Assembly: GCF_000019965.1 (NCBI RefSeq)
Contig: NC_010571.1
Location: 1,240,001-1,304,000, forward strand
Direction of reading: 5' to 3'
DNA from: Opitutus terrae PB90-1
GTDB taxonomy: Bacteria; Verrucomicrobiota; Verrucomicrobiia; Opitutales; Opitutaceae
Length of the DNA: 64,000 bases
This document shows, piece by piece, positions 52,314 to 59,891 of the stretch; the first letter of the stretch is position 1; every line of letters starts with the position of its first letter. The notes under the pieces were generated by a model. That model saw nothing but the letters and a program-made list of their open reading frames with translations, made no database searches and was not told where the DNA came from. The position numbers and the translations under genes are program-made.

Positions 52314-55052
52314 TTAGGCTGCCGTCTTGCGCAGATGGGAAAAATCGATTTTCGGCAGCTTGGAACCGATCGACTGAACGCCTCCCGAATGCTCCGTCTG
52401 CGGCGACACGTGTGCGTGTTGAGGCTTGGAAAGCTGTCGTTGCGCTCTCGCTCGGCGCTGCTCCCGGAGCGCTTTCTCGTCTTCGAGCATCTCGTCGCCA
52501 AGACAAGCAAGCTTGCGACCGTGAGTGCGCTCACGCCGCTCAGCATGATTGTTCTTGAGGCGCCGCCGTGCAATGACCTGAAGGTGCCGAGTCCGCTCCG
52601 TCACGTTACGCAGTTCCGGTGCATGCCGGGCGGTACATTCAACCCATGTGTCACCGATGGCCGCAAAAACGATCGCGAGTTCGTAAGGATCGTAGCGGAC
52701 ACGAACCTTCGTTTTTTCCACGTGCGGCTTTGCCATAACATCGTTCCAGTAGTAGTACCCTTCCACGAAGATACCCCGGCCGGGTTGAACGACGCGTGTC
52801 ACGCCGTCGACTTCGGGAAAGAAGGCGATCTTGGCTTGGTCCGGAGGAACTGTGAAACGGCCTTCCCGATCTGGAGCGCGCTTTTGATCCCGCTCGAAGG
52901 CCAGCCGTGGAGTCGTGCCCAGCGCCGCCGAAGGGGCATCCCAGAGCATCGTGAACAGATAGTGTTCAATCCGCCGCCACAAAGCTGATAGAGTCCAGAT
53001 GGCGAGTTTTTCAGGATTCATCTCAGCCGTCATCTCACGGGCTGTCTGGAGGGGTTTCGTATTCCCCGCCGAGTTATGGATCACTTCTCGATCGATAACC
53101 CGGAAAAGCGCCTCGATCTCACTTGCAAAGCGCGGATCGCGCGGTGGGCGATTGATTTTGGTTATTCCTAGTGTTGCGAGCAGCGAGTCGAACGTTGCAT
53201 TGTTGAACGCTTTGCCGTTATCCACGACAATATACTTAACAGGTTCACCGAAACGTTCAATTTCGTCGCGGAGGCACATGGTGCCAGACCGGTAACTTTC
53301 CGGCTCAAACAAGAACGCAGCCCCGATGGGAGCGCTCCCGTAGTGAGGCAGTGTCAACAATGTTAGTGTCGGCTTCCCCAAAACTTCGCCCGTTTCATCG
53401 TCGACGACGAGTATATCGAAACTCTTGCCATCCATTTGGGACACCTTCAGCGGAAAATCTCCGGCAGTGATCCAATTTTTCCCGCCTGCCGAAGAGGCGT
53501 CATACTTATAGGCAGCGCCCTTCCCCTGTCTACTTTCCGTCGCATCTCGCAGATTCTTCATCCTATCGAGGTGGCGGCGATACGCGCCCTTCGAGGGGAA
53601 TGGCAGCCCGCGCGCTTCTCGTCTCTGGCGGAGCGCCCGCCATACAAAGGTTTTGGAAGGGGCGGTCTTCGAGAAGTATAGCTCCTCCGCGACAGCGGTC
53701 ATTTCGTCTCGCATCTCTTTCGGCAATGCATCCCGCGGCCGACCGGGCCGCGGTCGGTCGAACAAGCCCCAAAGCGGCGTACCGAAGCGAACCATCGATT
53801 CGTGCGCCGCACGCTTCCAGCGCTGCACCGTACGCGTTTTTATGGGCTTCAGTCCAAAGTCTTCTGGCTTCGCTTCAGGATGACGTTCGAGAAACCTAAG
53901 AAACTCATTTCTCGCCTTTCCAAGTAGCTGCTTCTCTAGCGTCAAGGCGGTGAAGTACGGTTTGAGCGTCTCCGCTTGGTCCGCGCCATCTACGACTACT
54001 TCGTCGAGGAGCTCGATTTCTCCTGTGCCAATCAATGAACACAGTAGGTCCCTTGGAAATGCCGTCGGAGAACCTTCCGCAGCCATCAGGTAGACCTTAT
54101 TCCGCGAGGCGTTGCAGATGGAGTAGTTTGTCCCGTTCCATCGGAGGCGAGTCCCTGCTTTGAGGACGAGAGATCTTTCCGACTGCTCGACAGTCGCAAA
54201 CTTCATCAGGCGATAGGCTTCAGCCTGGTATTCTTCGGCGAAAACCAAAGTCGTGCGGTCGTCGACGAGCAGACAATGTGCAAGCAGCACATGGACGTCG
54301 CGCCGGAGTATCCCCACATAGATGTCGTTCTTCGTGAATGCAGAGCCGGCCTGCGCAACTAGTTCCGCCAAAGGCACGCCGTCGCGCCTATTTTGAAGGA
54401 AGGTCATGATCGCCTCGAGCGCTGAGGCGGATGAGTAGGATGCTTGCCGGACTTCCTCGAGGAGGGTGTAATTGCGCAGCAGTACCGGATTCAGATCAGC
54501 GCTGCTCACGACTCGGAAATGGATGCCGTAGTCCGCAAGAGCGGCTTCCACCTCGGGCGACGTCCAGCGTCCGGTATCATCTCGGCTATACCGCCCAGGC
54601 TGTGTTAGGCTGATGGCGTGTAGAGCAGACTCCGGTTTGCATTCGACGAGTTCTAGCCTGTCCGGATAAAGGACGAGAAAATCGAGAGTGATCCAAAGGG
54701 CCCTTTCGATTCCATCCCGACATTTGCAGACCACACGCAGCTTTATGGGCTGTGCCCAGTAGCCGACACAGGCAACAGAAGACTCGAGCATCTGGGCATA
54801 TGCGGCCTCGATTGTGAGGCTTTCGACCTGAACGGTGTGCCCCATCTTCTGTGAGGCGATGTCGACGATCAGATTTCGACCGGCGACATTCGAGGGATTC
54901 CTACTCGGTAGTCCGGTAATCACGTCTGCCGCGTATTTCTTTCCTTTTTCGGTAAGAGAGCCGGCCGCTTGAAGCCGCTCGATTAACGCAATCCAATTGG
55001 GTTGATTGGTATTCACACGCATACCCATGGTATGCGCAAAAGCACATGTCAA
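52314..55052 (-). CDS. tnsAB: TnsA-TnsB fusion transposase
   Basis: A 912-residue transposase. Residues ~60-200 resemble the TnsA nuclease: Glu82 (TIEAAYAQ), Asp124 (WITLDFLV) and Glu-x-Lys139 (LVECKP), the E-D-K triad that cuts the 5' ends. Next come helix-turn-helix segments and an rve/DDE integrase core: Asp541 (VSQMDGKS), Asp611 (VVDNGKAF) and Glu647 (ASEIEALF), with 35 residues between the last two. Fusion of TnsA to TnsB implies cut-and-paste movement. ATGs at 55028 and 55022 are alternative starts. The gene is divergent from a repressor and sits over its operators. Confidence 0.85.
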   Translation of the reverse strand: MTCAFAHTMGMRVNTNQPNWIALIERLQAAGSLTEKGKKYAADVITGLPSRNPSNVAGRNLIVDIASQKMGHTVQVESLTIEAAYAQMLESSVACVGYWAQPIKLRVVCKCRDGIERALWITLDFLVLYPDRLELVECKPESALHAISLTQPGRYSRDDTGRWTSPEVEAALADYGIHFRVVSSADLNPVLLRNYTLLEEVRQASYSSASALEAIMTFLQNRRDGVPLAELVAQAGSAFTKNDIYVGILRRDVHVLLAHCLLVDDRTTLVFAEEYQAEAYRLMKFATVEQSERSLVLKAGTRLRWNGTNYSICNASRNKVYLMAAEGSPTAFPRDLLCSLIGTGEIELLDEVVVDGADQAETLKPYFTALTLEKQLLGKARNEFLRFLERHPEAKPEDFGLKPIKTRTVQRWKRAAHESMVRFGTPLWGLFDRPRPGRPRDALPKEMRDEMTAVAEELYFSKTAPSKTFVWRALRQRREARGLPFPSKGAYRRHLDRMKNLRDATESRQGKGAAYKYDASSAGGKNWITAGDFPLKVSQMDGKSFDILVVDDETGEVLGKPTLTLLTLPHYGSAPIGAAFLFEPESYRSGTMCLRDEIERFGEPVKYIVVDNGKAFNNATFDSLLATLGITKINRPPRDPRFASEIEALFRVIDREVIHNSAGNTKPLQTAREMTAEMNPEKLAIWTLSALWRRIEHYLFTMLWDAPSAALGTTPRLAFERDQKRAPDREGRFTVPPDQAKIAFFPEVDGVTRVVQPGRGIFVEGYYYWNDVMAKPHVEKTKVRVRYDPYELAIVFAAIGDTWVECTARHAPELRNVTERTRHLQVIARRRLKNNHAERRERTHGRKLACLGDEMLEDEKALREQRRARAQRQLSKPQHAHVSPQTEHSGGVQSIGSKLPKIDFSHLRKTAA

Positions 55053-55069
55053 CTCTTGCTTACCATGGG
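55024..55069. promoter_or_regulatory. Inverted operator pair between tnsAB and repressor
   Basis: CCCATGGTA (55024-55032) and its inverse TACCATGGG (55061-55069) are separated by 28 nt, spanning the tnsAB start and the 5' side of the divergent repressor gene. The first is also part of ATACC-CAT-GGTAT. They are good candidate binding sites for the adjacent repressor. Confidence 0.55.
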
Positions 55070-55096
55070 CTATCTTTTAGCATATCAACTTTCCCA

Positions 55097-55981
55097 ATGA
55101 ATGCTGAACAACGAGAGTCGCTCTTGAAAGGATTCGACGCGCGACTTCGTGAGTGTATCGCTGCTTGCGGCTCGATCTACGCGTTGGCCAAGAGATGCGA
55201 AGTCTCAATCCCCACGCTGAAGCGGTATCTCTCCGGTAGTGAGCCATCGCTTACTATGCTCGTCCGGATCGCTGCCGCAGCGAATGTCACCCCCGGATGG
55301 CTTGCCACCGGCCAAGGGCCCCAATTGGCGCTGCCTGATGCCGGTCCGCTGCCTTTCGACGCCGCTGCAAAGGAAATTCGGGCTCGATTTATCGATATCC
55401 AAGAGAAATTGGGTTCATCTGTTCCCAAACTCGCGCCCAAAATGCTCGTGTCGCCAGAGCGCCTACGAGCCATACTGACTGGGGAAGTCGATGCCACGGC
55501 CGGGGAACTGGTGCGATTTTGCAGTGAGACAAACGTCTCGCTTCGATGGATTCTAACTGGTCAAGGAGTTCGCTACTTATTTGGGAGACCTGAGCTTCGC
55601 GACACCCCGACCACAAGACACAGGGATCCGGAGCAGTTTGCTCTCCTACTAGACGAACTTTCTCGGATAACTGATCCTCTGACCAACCTGAACTTTCGGG
55701 TGCATCGCGTCGTCGGCGACGCGATGGCGCCGAGGTTCAACGATGGCGACCTCGCGATTGCCGATACGACGGCCTCGCTGGAGCGCGAAAGGGTCGGAAC
55801 GTACCTGATCGTCGATAGGGGGAGCGAATTTGTCGCCTACGCTGCCAAAGATACGAGCAAGGTCGTGCTTACGTTCGAAAATTCTAAGATCTCGCCGCTC
55901 GTTCGAGAATGGGATGACCAACCAGTCAATTTCACGATAATGGGCCGAGTGGTTTACCGCGTTGCGATGCAACGACTGTGA
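55097..55981 (+). CDS. Tandem-HTH repressor with inactive S24-like domain
   Basis: A 294-residue regulator. Two XRE-like helix-turn-helix domains are visible: SIYALAKRCEVSIPTLKRYL ... PGWLATGQG and VPKLAPKMLVSPERLRAILT ... LRWILTGQG; the shared TGQG ends suggest duplication. The C-terminal ~100 residues are an S24 (LexA/CI-like) domain: HRVVGDAMAPRFNDGDLAI. The usual GDSM Ser is Ala here, and no clear catalytic Lys is seen, so self-cleavage is unlikely. It is divergent from tnsAB and probably represses it. The ATG at 55097 is preferred; one at 55046 overlaps the operators. Confidence 0.78.
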   Translation: MNAEQRESLLKGFDARLRECIAACGSIYALAKRCEVSIPTLKRYLSGSEPSLTMLVRIAAAANVTPGWLATGQGPQLALPDAGPLPFDAAAKEIRARFIDIQEKLGSSVPKLAPKMLVSPERLRAILTGEVDATAGELVRFCSETNVSLRWILTGQGVRYLFGRPELRDTPTTRHRDPEQFALLLDELSRITDPLTNLNFRVHRVVGDAMAPRFNDGDLAIADTTASLERERVGTYLIVDRGSEFVAYAAKDTSKVVLTFENSKISPLVREWDDQPVNFTIMGRVVYRVAMQRL

Positions 55982-56033
55982 GGTCGTCGTCCAGCAGACA
56001 CCGTTAGGCTTGCGCGAAGTCTCAAAAAAGAAA

Positions 56034-56081
56034 CCCCGGATCCTGACACTGCCGCAAAGGGCAGGAGAAGGATATACGGGG
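56034..56081. terminator. Bidirectional terminator-like hairpin between convergent genes
   Basis: CCCCG (56034-56038) pairs with CGGGG (56077-56081) around an inner CTGCC/GGCAG hairpin (56049-56064). It sits between the repressor stop (55981) and the stop of the NAD-kinase-like gene (56087). It is preceded by AAAAAAGAAA on the plus strand, which reads as a T-run on the minus strand. Confidence 0.6.
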
Positions 56082-56086
56082 CTAGG

Positions 56087-57070
56087 TTAGAGTACCAATT
56101 GTCCCATCCGTGCAGCTACACCGATCTCGGCCTTTACACCGGAATTGAACTCGAGGAAATCCGCCTCGATTCCGTCGCTGAAGATAACCCCTTGCTCTGG
56201 CATATGTGATTCGATTCTCAGAACCGACTGCGCTTGAACTTTTCCGAATACAATCTCGGTGCCGGTCGTTTTGCTGGGAAACGGCTCGCGGACCGTGAAA
56301 AACAGGTGATCAGCATCCCACGGGAAGCGCAGCTTTCGGCCCTGCCATGACACTACGTCTACCGCTTCTCCTGTTCCGTGACTCCCCGCCATCGGGAATC
56401 TGGCTTGAAGGGTTGCTGTTACGCCTTGTGCGCCGGCGATGAGACTGCTGAACCACCCCGTCGAGCCGAGACCAGTCGACACAATCACTCCGCTCGATGA
56501 ATGCCGCTCGGATTTACCTTCGTGACTGATCGTGTAGCGCGCGGAACCATGGGTCTTAGGGCCAATAAACAAATCGTTCACGGCGTAGATCACCTGCCCG
56601 TTGTTCAGCACCGCCTGCGCCATCGTAACCGACTTGATCGGTCGCTGCCGCCGAAATACCTCGGGAATGACTTGGTCGAGGTCTCGAACCGCGAAGGGAA
56701 GCAACTGCCCATCGTAGCGACTTGGCTCAGGATTGACCCCTACCAGCGGTTGCCCATCGAGATACTTCAGTGTGTTCGCGACGAGCCCGTCCTGTCCGAC
56801 CGCAACGGCGATGTCCTCAGGGCCGAAAATAAAGTTTGGCACGAATCGGCGATGCACGACCTGCACACGGCCAAGCTGCGAAAGGCGCTGGTGCGCATTT
56901 TCTACTGCTGCCCGGTAGCTCGCGTCCTCGCGCTCATAGTCGCCGAAATCTCCGCCGAGTTGCTCGACGTAGAATTGCGCCTGGCTCACCGTGTTGAACC
57001 GCGCCTTGAGTTCTTCAAGGCGCGTCTCGCGGACGACCAGGACGATTTTGTTCTCGGTCAGCCGTTCCAC
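56087..57070 (-). CDS. NAD-kinase-like protein
   Basis: A 327-residue protein of the ATP-NAD kinase fold. The diagnostic GGDGT loop reads GQDGL (AVGQDGLVANTL, near 90), and the NxE/D motif is AVNDLFIG. The later SSGVIVSTGLGSTGW (near 195) matches the usual TPTGSTAY stretch. It may phosphorylate NAD to NADP or act on a related substrate; the altered GGDGT makes the activity uncertain. It starts one base after the SPFH stop and so belongs to the same operon. It is the last gene of the NAD cluster. Confidence 0.72.
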   Translation of the reverse strand: MERLTENKIVLVVRETRLEELKARFNTVSQAQFYVEQLGGDFGDYEREDASYRAAVENAHQRLSQLGRVQVVHRRFVPNFIFGPEDIAVAVGQDGLVANTLKYLDGQPLVGVNPEPSRYDGQLLPFAVRDLDQVIPEVFRRQRPIKSVTMAQAVLNNGQVIYAVNDLFIGPKTHGSARYTISHEGKSERHSSSGVIVSTGLGSTGWFSSLIAGAQGVTATLQARFPMAGSHGTGEAVDVVSWQGRKLRFPWDADHLFFTVREPFPSKTTGTEIVFGKVQAQSVLRIESHMPEQGVIFSDGIEADFLEFNSGVKAEIGVAARMGQLVL

Positions 57071-57071
57071 C

Positions 57072-58091
57072 TCAGGCCTGCTGTTTCCCCATCAGTTCAC
57101 GCAGCAGATCGGGCGAGATATTCAGCTGCCCGATCTTGTCGGCCTTGTCGGCGATGCCTTGGAAGGCGACGGCGATCAGCTGTTCGGGGTTCATTCCGGC
57201 GTTTGCGAGGGCCGCAAGGACGCGCGGATCTGCCGTGCCAAGCGCCTTCATCGTCGCTTCGATGCCGTAGGCGCGAGCGTCAGCTTCGCCCCTAGCGTTG
57301 GTGGCAGTGAGTTCGACCAAGTCTTTCTTCTTCTGCTCAAGCGCAATGCTCGCCGCCATCTCGGCCTCGCGAAGCAGCCGTTGCTTTTCCTGAACCGCCC
57401 GTTCCGCATCCATCTTTGTTTCCCGGATCTGGCGCTTCTTCAGCTCCACCGCGTTCTCGGTGTTCAACTCGTTCTCCTTGATCGCACGCTCGTTCTCCAC
57501 GGCGGCATTGCGGCGGCGGAAGATGGCTTCGTCAGCTTCCTTGAGCAGTTGCTCGCGTGTTTCCGCCTCAAGAGCACGCGCTGTCTCCGGCGTCGGCTTA
57601 ATGGCGAGGATCGAAAACCCGAGGATCTCCAGGCCGAGTGCTGCAACTTCCGGCGCCGCGACCAGCTTCGGCCGAAGCGCTTCGACCAGCCCATCCGACT
57701 CGCGCACGGCCTGCCGCAGCGGCAAGCGCTGGATCTGTGCGCGAGCGTGGACGTTCACGATGTTGATGAGGCGCTGGGGCAGCTTCTCTGGATCGTCGCT
57801 GGCGTAGCTCTGGCCATTCGGCGCGAGCGTGAAGTTCATCAGCGCCGCGAGCTTCTTGGGATCCGCCACACGGTAAGTTATCTGACCCTGAATCGTCACC
57901 TTCTGAAAATCCGCGGTCGTCTCCTCAAAGATGAAAGGCACCTCATTACTCGCCGTCGGAACCGCGACGAGCGAGGTGGTCGGGCCGTAGTAGAAGAAGG
58001 CGAGACCAGTGCCTTCGCGCACGAGATGGCCTTTCCGGTATTGGAGCAGGTAAGTGGTCGGTTGGACCTTGATGAAGCGGAAGCCGAACAT
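57072..58091 (-). CDS. SPFH/band-7 domain protein
   Basis: A 339-residue protein. An N-terminal SPFH-like domain (FIKVQPTTYLLQYRKG, then VQGQITYRV-type strand, ~1-180) is followed by a long charged coiled coil (~200-300; AETREQLLKEADEA, ELKKRQIRETKMDAERA) and a Gly/Ala-rich end. No membrane anchor is evident, unlike flotillins. The ATG at 58091 (MFGFRFIKV) is used because upstream codons lack family character. Such proteins oligomerise into rings or scaffolds. It is translationally adjacent to the NAD-kinase-like gene. Confidence 0.75.
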   Translation of the reverse strand: MFGFRFIKVQPTTYLLQYRKGHLVREGTGLAFFYYGPTTSLVAVPTASNEVPFIFEETTADFQKVTIQGQITYRVADPKKLAALMNFTLAPNGQSYASDDPEKLPQRLINIVNVHARAQIQRLPLRQAVRESDGLVEALRPKLVAAPEVAALGLEILGFSILAIKPTPETARALEAETREQLLKEADEAIFRRRNAAVENERAIKENELNTENAVELKKRQIRETKMDAERAVQEKQRLLREAEMAASIALEQKKKDLVELTATNARGEADARAYGIEATMKALGTADPRVLAALANAGMNPEQLIAVAFQGIADKADKIGQLNISPDLLRELMGKQQA

Positions 58092-58141
58092 GGGGAGTTG
58101 AGTTGAGGGTTGGAGGTGAAATTCGGTCGCGCGATCCGAGG

Positions 58142-58762
58142 TTAGCGATTCGTCGCGAGATCTACGCTTTGGACGAGCCGGACTCCTGCGCGCTGCATTT
58201 CTTCGAGTGCTCGATCGCAGTCGCCCGGGTTCAGCTCCACGCCACGGCATCCATCGAGTACGAGCGTCGTGGTGAAGCCCAGTTGTTGCGCATCGATGGC
58301 CGTTGCTTTCACGCAGTAGTCCGTAGCGAGCCCAAGCACGAAAACGTGAGTCACCCCTTTGAGTGTCAGGTAATCGCCCAGACCAGTCGCTTTGCGCCGA
58401 CGATTGTCGAAGAAGCCGCTGTAGCTATCGATCTCAGGACCGGTGCCCTTCGGGAAAACGCGTTGGATGCGTGCGGTGTTCAGACCCGGCGCGAAGGCAG
58501 CGCCGCCTGTGTTCTGCACACAGTGATTCGGCCACATCACCTGAGGGAGTCCGCCTAACTCAGCCATCGTGCCGGGCTGCTGTCCGCGATTGGCGGCGAA
58601 GCTGCCGTGATTTTCCGGATGCCAGTCCTGCGTGGCGACGATAACTGGGAAGCGATCGAGCAGCCGGTTCGCGACTGCAACCACTTCATCGCCGTGCGGC
58701 ACGGGCAACGCACCGCCGGGGAGGAAGTCATTCTGGATATCGACCAGGATCAGGGCATTCAT
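58142..58762 (-). CDS. pncA: Nicotinamidase
   Basis: It hydrolyses nicotinamide to nicotinate and ammonia, the first step of NAD salvage. The 206-residue isochorismatase-fold protein has the catalytic Asp in LVDIQNDFLPGG, Lys in VFPKGTG and Cys in GLATDYCVKAT, plus the metal site QDWHPENHGSF. It starts 12 nt after the nrtR stop and precedes the SPFH gene by ~50 nt. Nicotinate made here is the substrate of PncB encoded upstream. Confidence 0.92.
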   Translation of the reverse strand: MNALILVDIQNDFLPGGALPVPHGDEVVAVANRLLDRFPVIVATQDWHPENHGSFAANRGQQPGTMAELGGLPQVMWPNHCVQNTGGAAFAPGLNTARIQRVFPKGTGPEIDSYSGFFDNRRRKATGLGDYLTLKGVTHVFVLGLATDYCVKATAIDAQQLGFTTTLVLDGCRGVELNPGDCDRALEEMQRAGVRLVQSVDLATNR

Positions 58763-58774
58763 CGCGTCGAAGGT

Positions 58775-59464
58775 TCAAAGTTCGAAATTGAATCCCGCCT
58801 TTTTCAGGCGCCGGTAGCTCGGCTCGTCGAAACGATAGAGGCGCGCCGCACGATGGGCGACGTCCTGCTGGATCTCCTCGGTATCCGCCAGCAGTCCCAT
58901 GCTAAGAATCTTCTTCCTGAAATTCCGCTTATCCAGCGGCTGTTCCAGGATCGTCTCATAGAGACGCTGCAGCTCCGAAAGAGGGAACTTCTCGGGCAGG
59001 AGTTCGAAGCCGATCGGCTCGTAGCGGATCTTCCCCTTCAAACGACGGAGTGCCACGTCGAGGATCTCCTCATGATCGAAGGCCAGCGCCGGCAAGTTCG
59101 CGACCGGAAACCAAGCCACATTCCGTGCATCGCTGGCGGCGCGCACCGTGTGATCCGCCAGCTTCACGAGTGCGTAGTAGGCGACGCTGATCACTCGTTC
59201 GCGAGGGTCGCGCTTCGGTTCGCCGAACGTGTAGAGCTGCTCCAGATAAAGCTCAGTGACGCCTGTTTCCTCTTCCAGCTCCCGTCGGGCTGCAGCCTCA
59301 AGGCTTTCATTCATGTCCACGAATCCACCGGGCAGCGCCCACTTGCCCCGATAGGGCGGCTGATCTCGTTGAATCAGCAAAACCTTCAAGTCGGCCTCGT
59401 CGTAGCCGAAAACAACGCCGTCAACCGTCACGGCTGGATGCGGATATTCGTAGGTGTAGGGCAT
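58775..59464 (-). CDS. nrtR: NrtR-type Nudix transcriptional regulator of NAD metabolism
   Basis: A 229-residue repressor. The N-terminal Nudix domain contains [20 protein letters not shown] and [10 protein letters not shown] (Nudix box G-x5-E-x7-REUxEE). The C-terminal part, [17 protein letters not shown] and [14 protein letters not shown], is the winged helix typical of NrtR. The protein senses ADP-ribose in studied cases and represses NAD genes. A 21-bp operator (59489-59509) lies 25 bp upstream of the ATG, and an equal one precedes pncB. A GTG at 59506 would overlap the operator and is less likely. Confidence 0.88.
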   Translation of the reverse strand: MPYTYEYPHPAVTVDGVVFGYDEADLKVLLIQRDQPPYRGKWALPGGFVDMNESLEAAARRELEEETGVTELYLEQLYTFGEPKRDPRERVISVAYYALVKLADHTVRAASDARNVAWFPVANLPALAFDHEEILDVALRRLKGKIRYEPIGFELLPEKFPLSELQRLYETILEQPLDKRNFRKKILSMGLLADTEEIQQDVAHRAARLYRFDEPSYRRLKKAGFNFEL

Positions 59465-59488
59465 GGTGGTGGTTGAACTGTCGTCATC

Positions 59489-59509
59489 TTGGTGTTGCTG
59501 TGACACTAA
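59489..59509. promoter_or_regulatory. nrtR: NrtR operator upstream of nrtR
   Basis: A 21-bp site, TTGGTGTTG followed by CTGTGACACTAA. It matches the pncB-upstream site in length, ends and core (TTrGTGTTG ... rACACTAA), and points to autoregulation. A second palindrome, GTGTAAATTACAC, lies at 59524-59536 beside it. Confidence 0.72.
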
Positions 59510-59543
59510 GTAAAGCTCAAAGTGTGTAAATTACACCAAGGCG

Positions 59544-59891
59544 CTATTTCCCAAACCGGTGGGTCACCTCGATCAGTCCGATGATGTGCCGGTTGAACTC
59601 GTCCAAGGCCTCCGCGGGAATCCACAGCTCTTCGTGCACTTTCGAACCAACGACGCGAGGTGGATACTGCTTCAGAAAGTCACTCTCCACCTGAAAACGG
59701 GTGACGAACCCCGAGCCTGAGGCAGGAACGTTCCAGTCCCGGGCGATTTGAATCGCGTAGTCCTCATTGGTGACGGGGTAGAAAATCGGCTGGTCAGGCA
59801 GCCGAGGCGGAAAGGAGCGAAAGCCGCTGGCCTCGATGAGCGCCAGCTCCTTGGGCCCGACGGGCCGATACAGAGTTGTCGTCTTAGTCAT
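59544..59891 (-). CDS. Small unknown protein coupled to nadE
   Basis: A 115-residue protein (MTKTTTLYRPVGPKELALIE) with GFRSFPPRLPDQPIFYPV, YAIQIARDWN and HEELWIPAEALDEFN. No family is certain; the Tyr-Arg start and the final strand pattern (LWIPAEAL) suggest an ADP-ribosyltransferase-like or NAD-related binding protein, but this is weak. Its ATG overlaps the nadE stop (ATGA), so it is translationally coupled to NAD synthetase and likely to act in the same pathway. Confidence 0.7.
   Translation of the reverse strand: MTKTTTLYRPVGPKELALIEASGFRSFPPRLPDQPIFYPVTNEDYAIQIARDWNVPASGSGFVTRFQVESDFLKQYPPRVVGSKVHEELWIPAEALDEFNRHIIGLIEVTHRFGK

Noticed and set aside
52300-52320. TAGTGTTA between tnsC and tnsAB as an NrtR site
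   Set aside because: Only a half-site; it lacks the inverted second half and the 21-bp layout of the other two operators.
55981-56087. Right end of the Tn7-like element
   Set aside because: This is where it would be expected, but the bases show a terminator-like hairpin and none of the repeated sites present at 27.3 kb.
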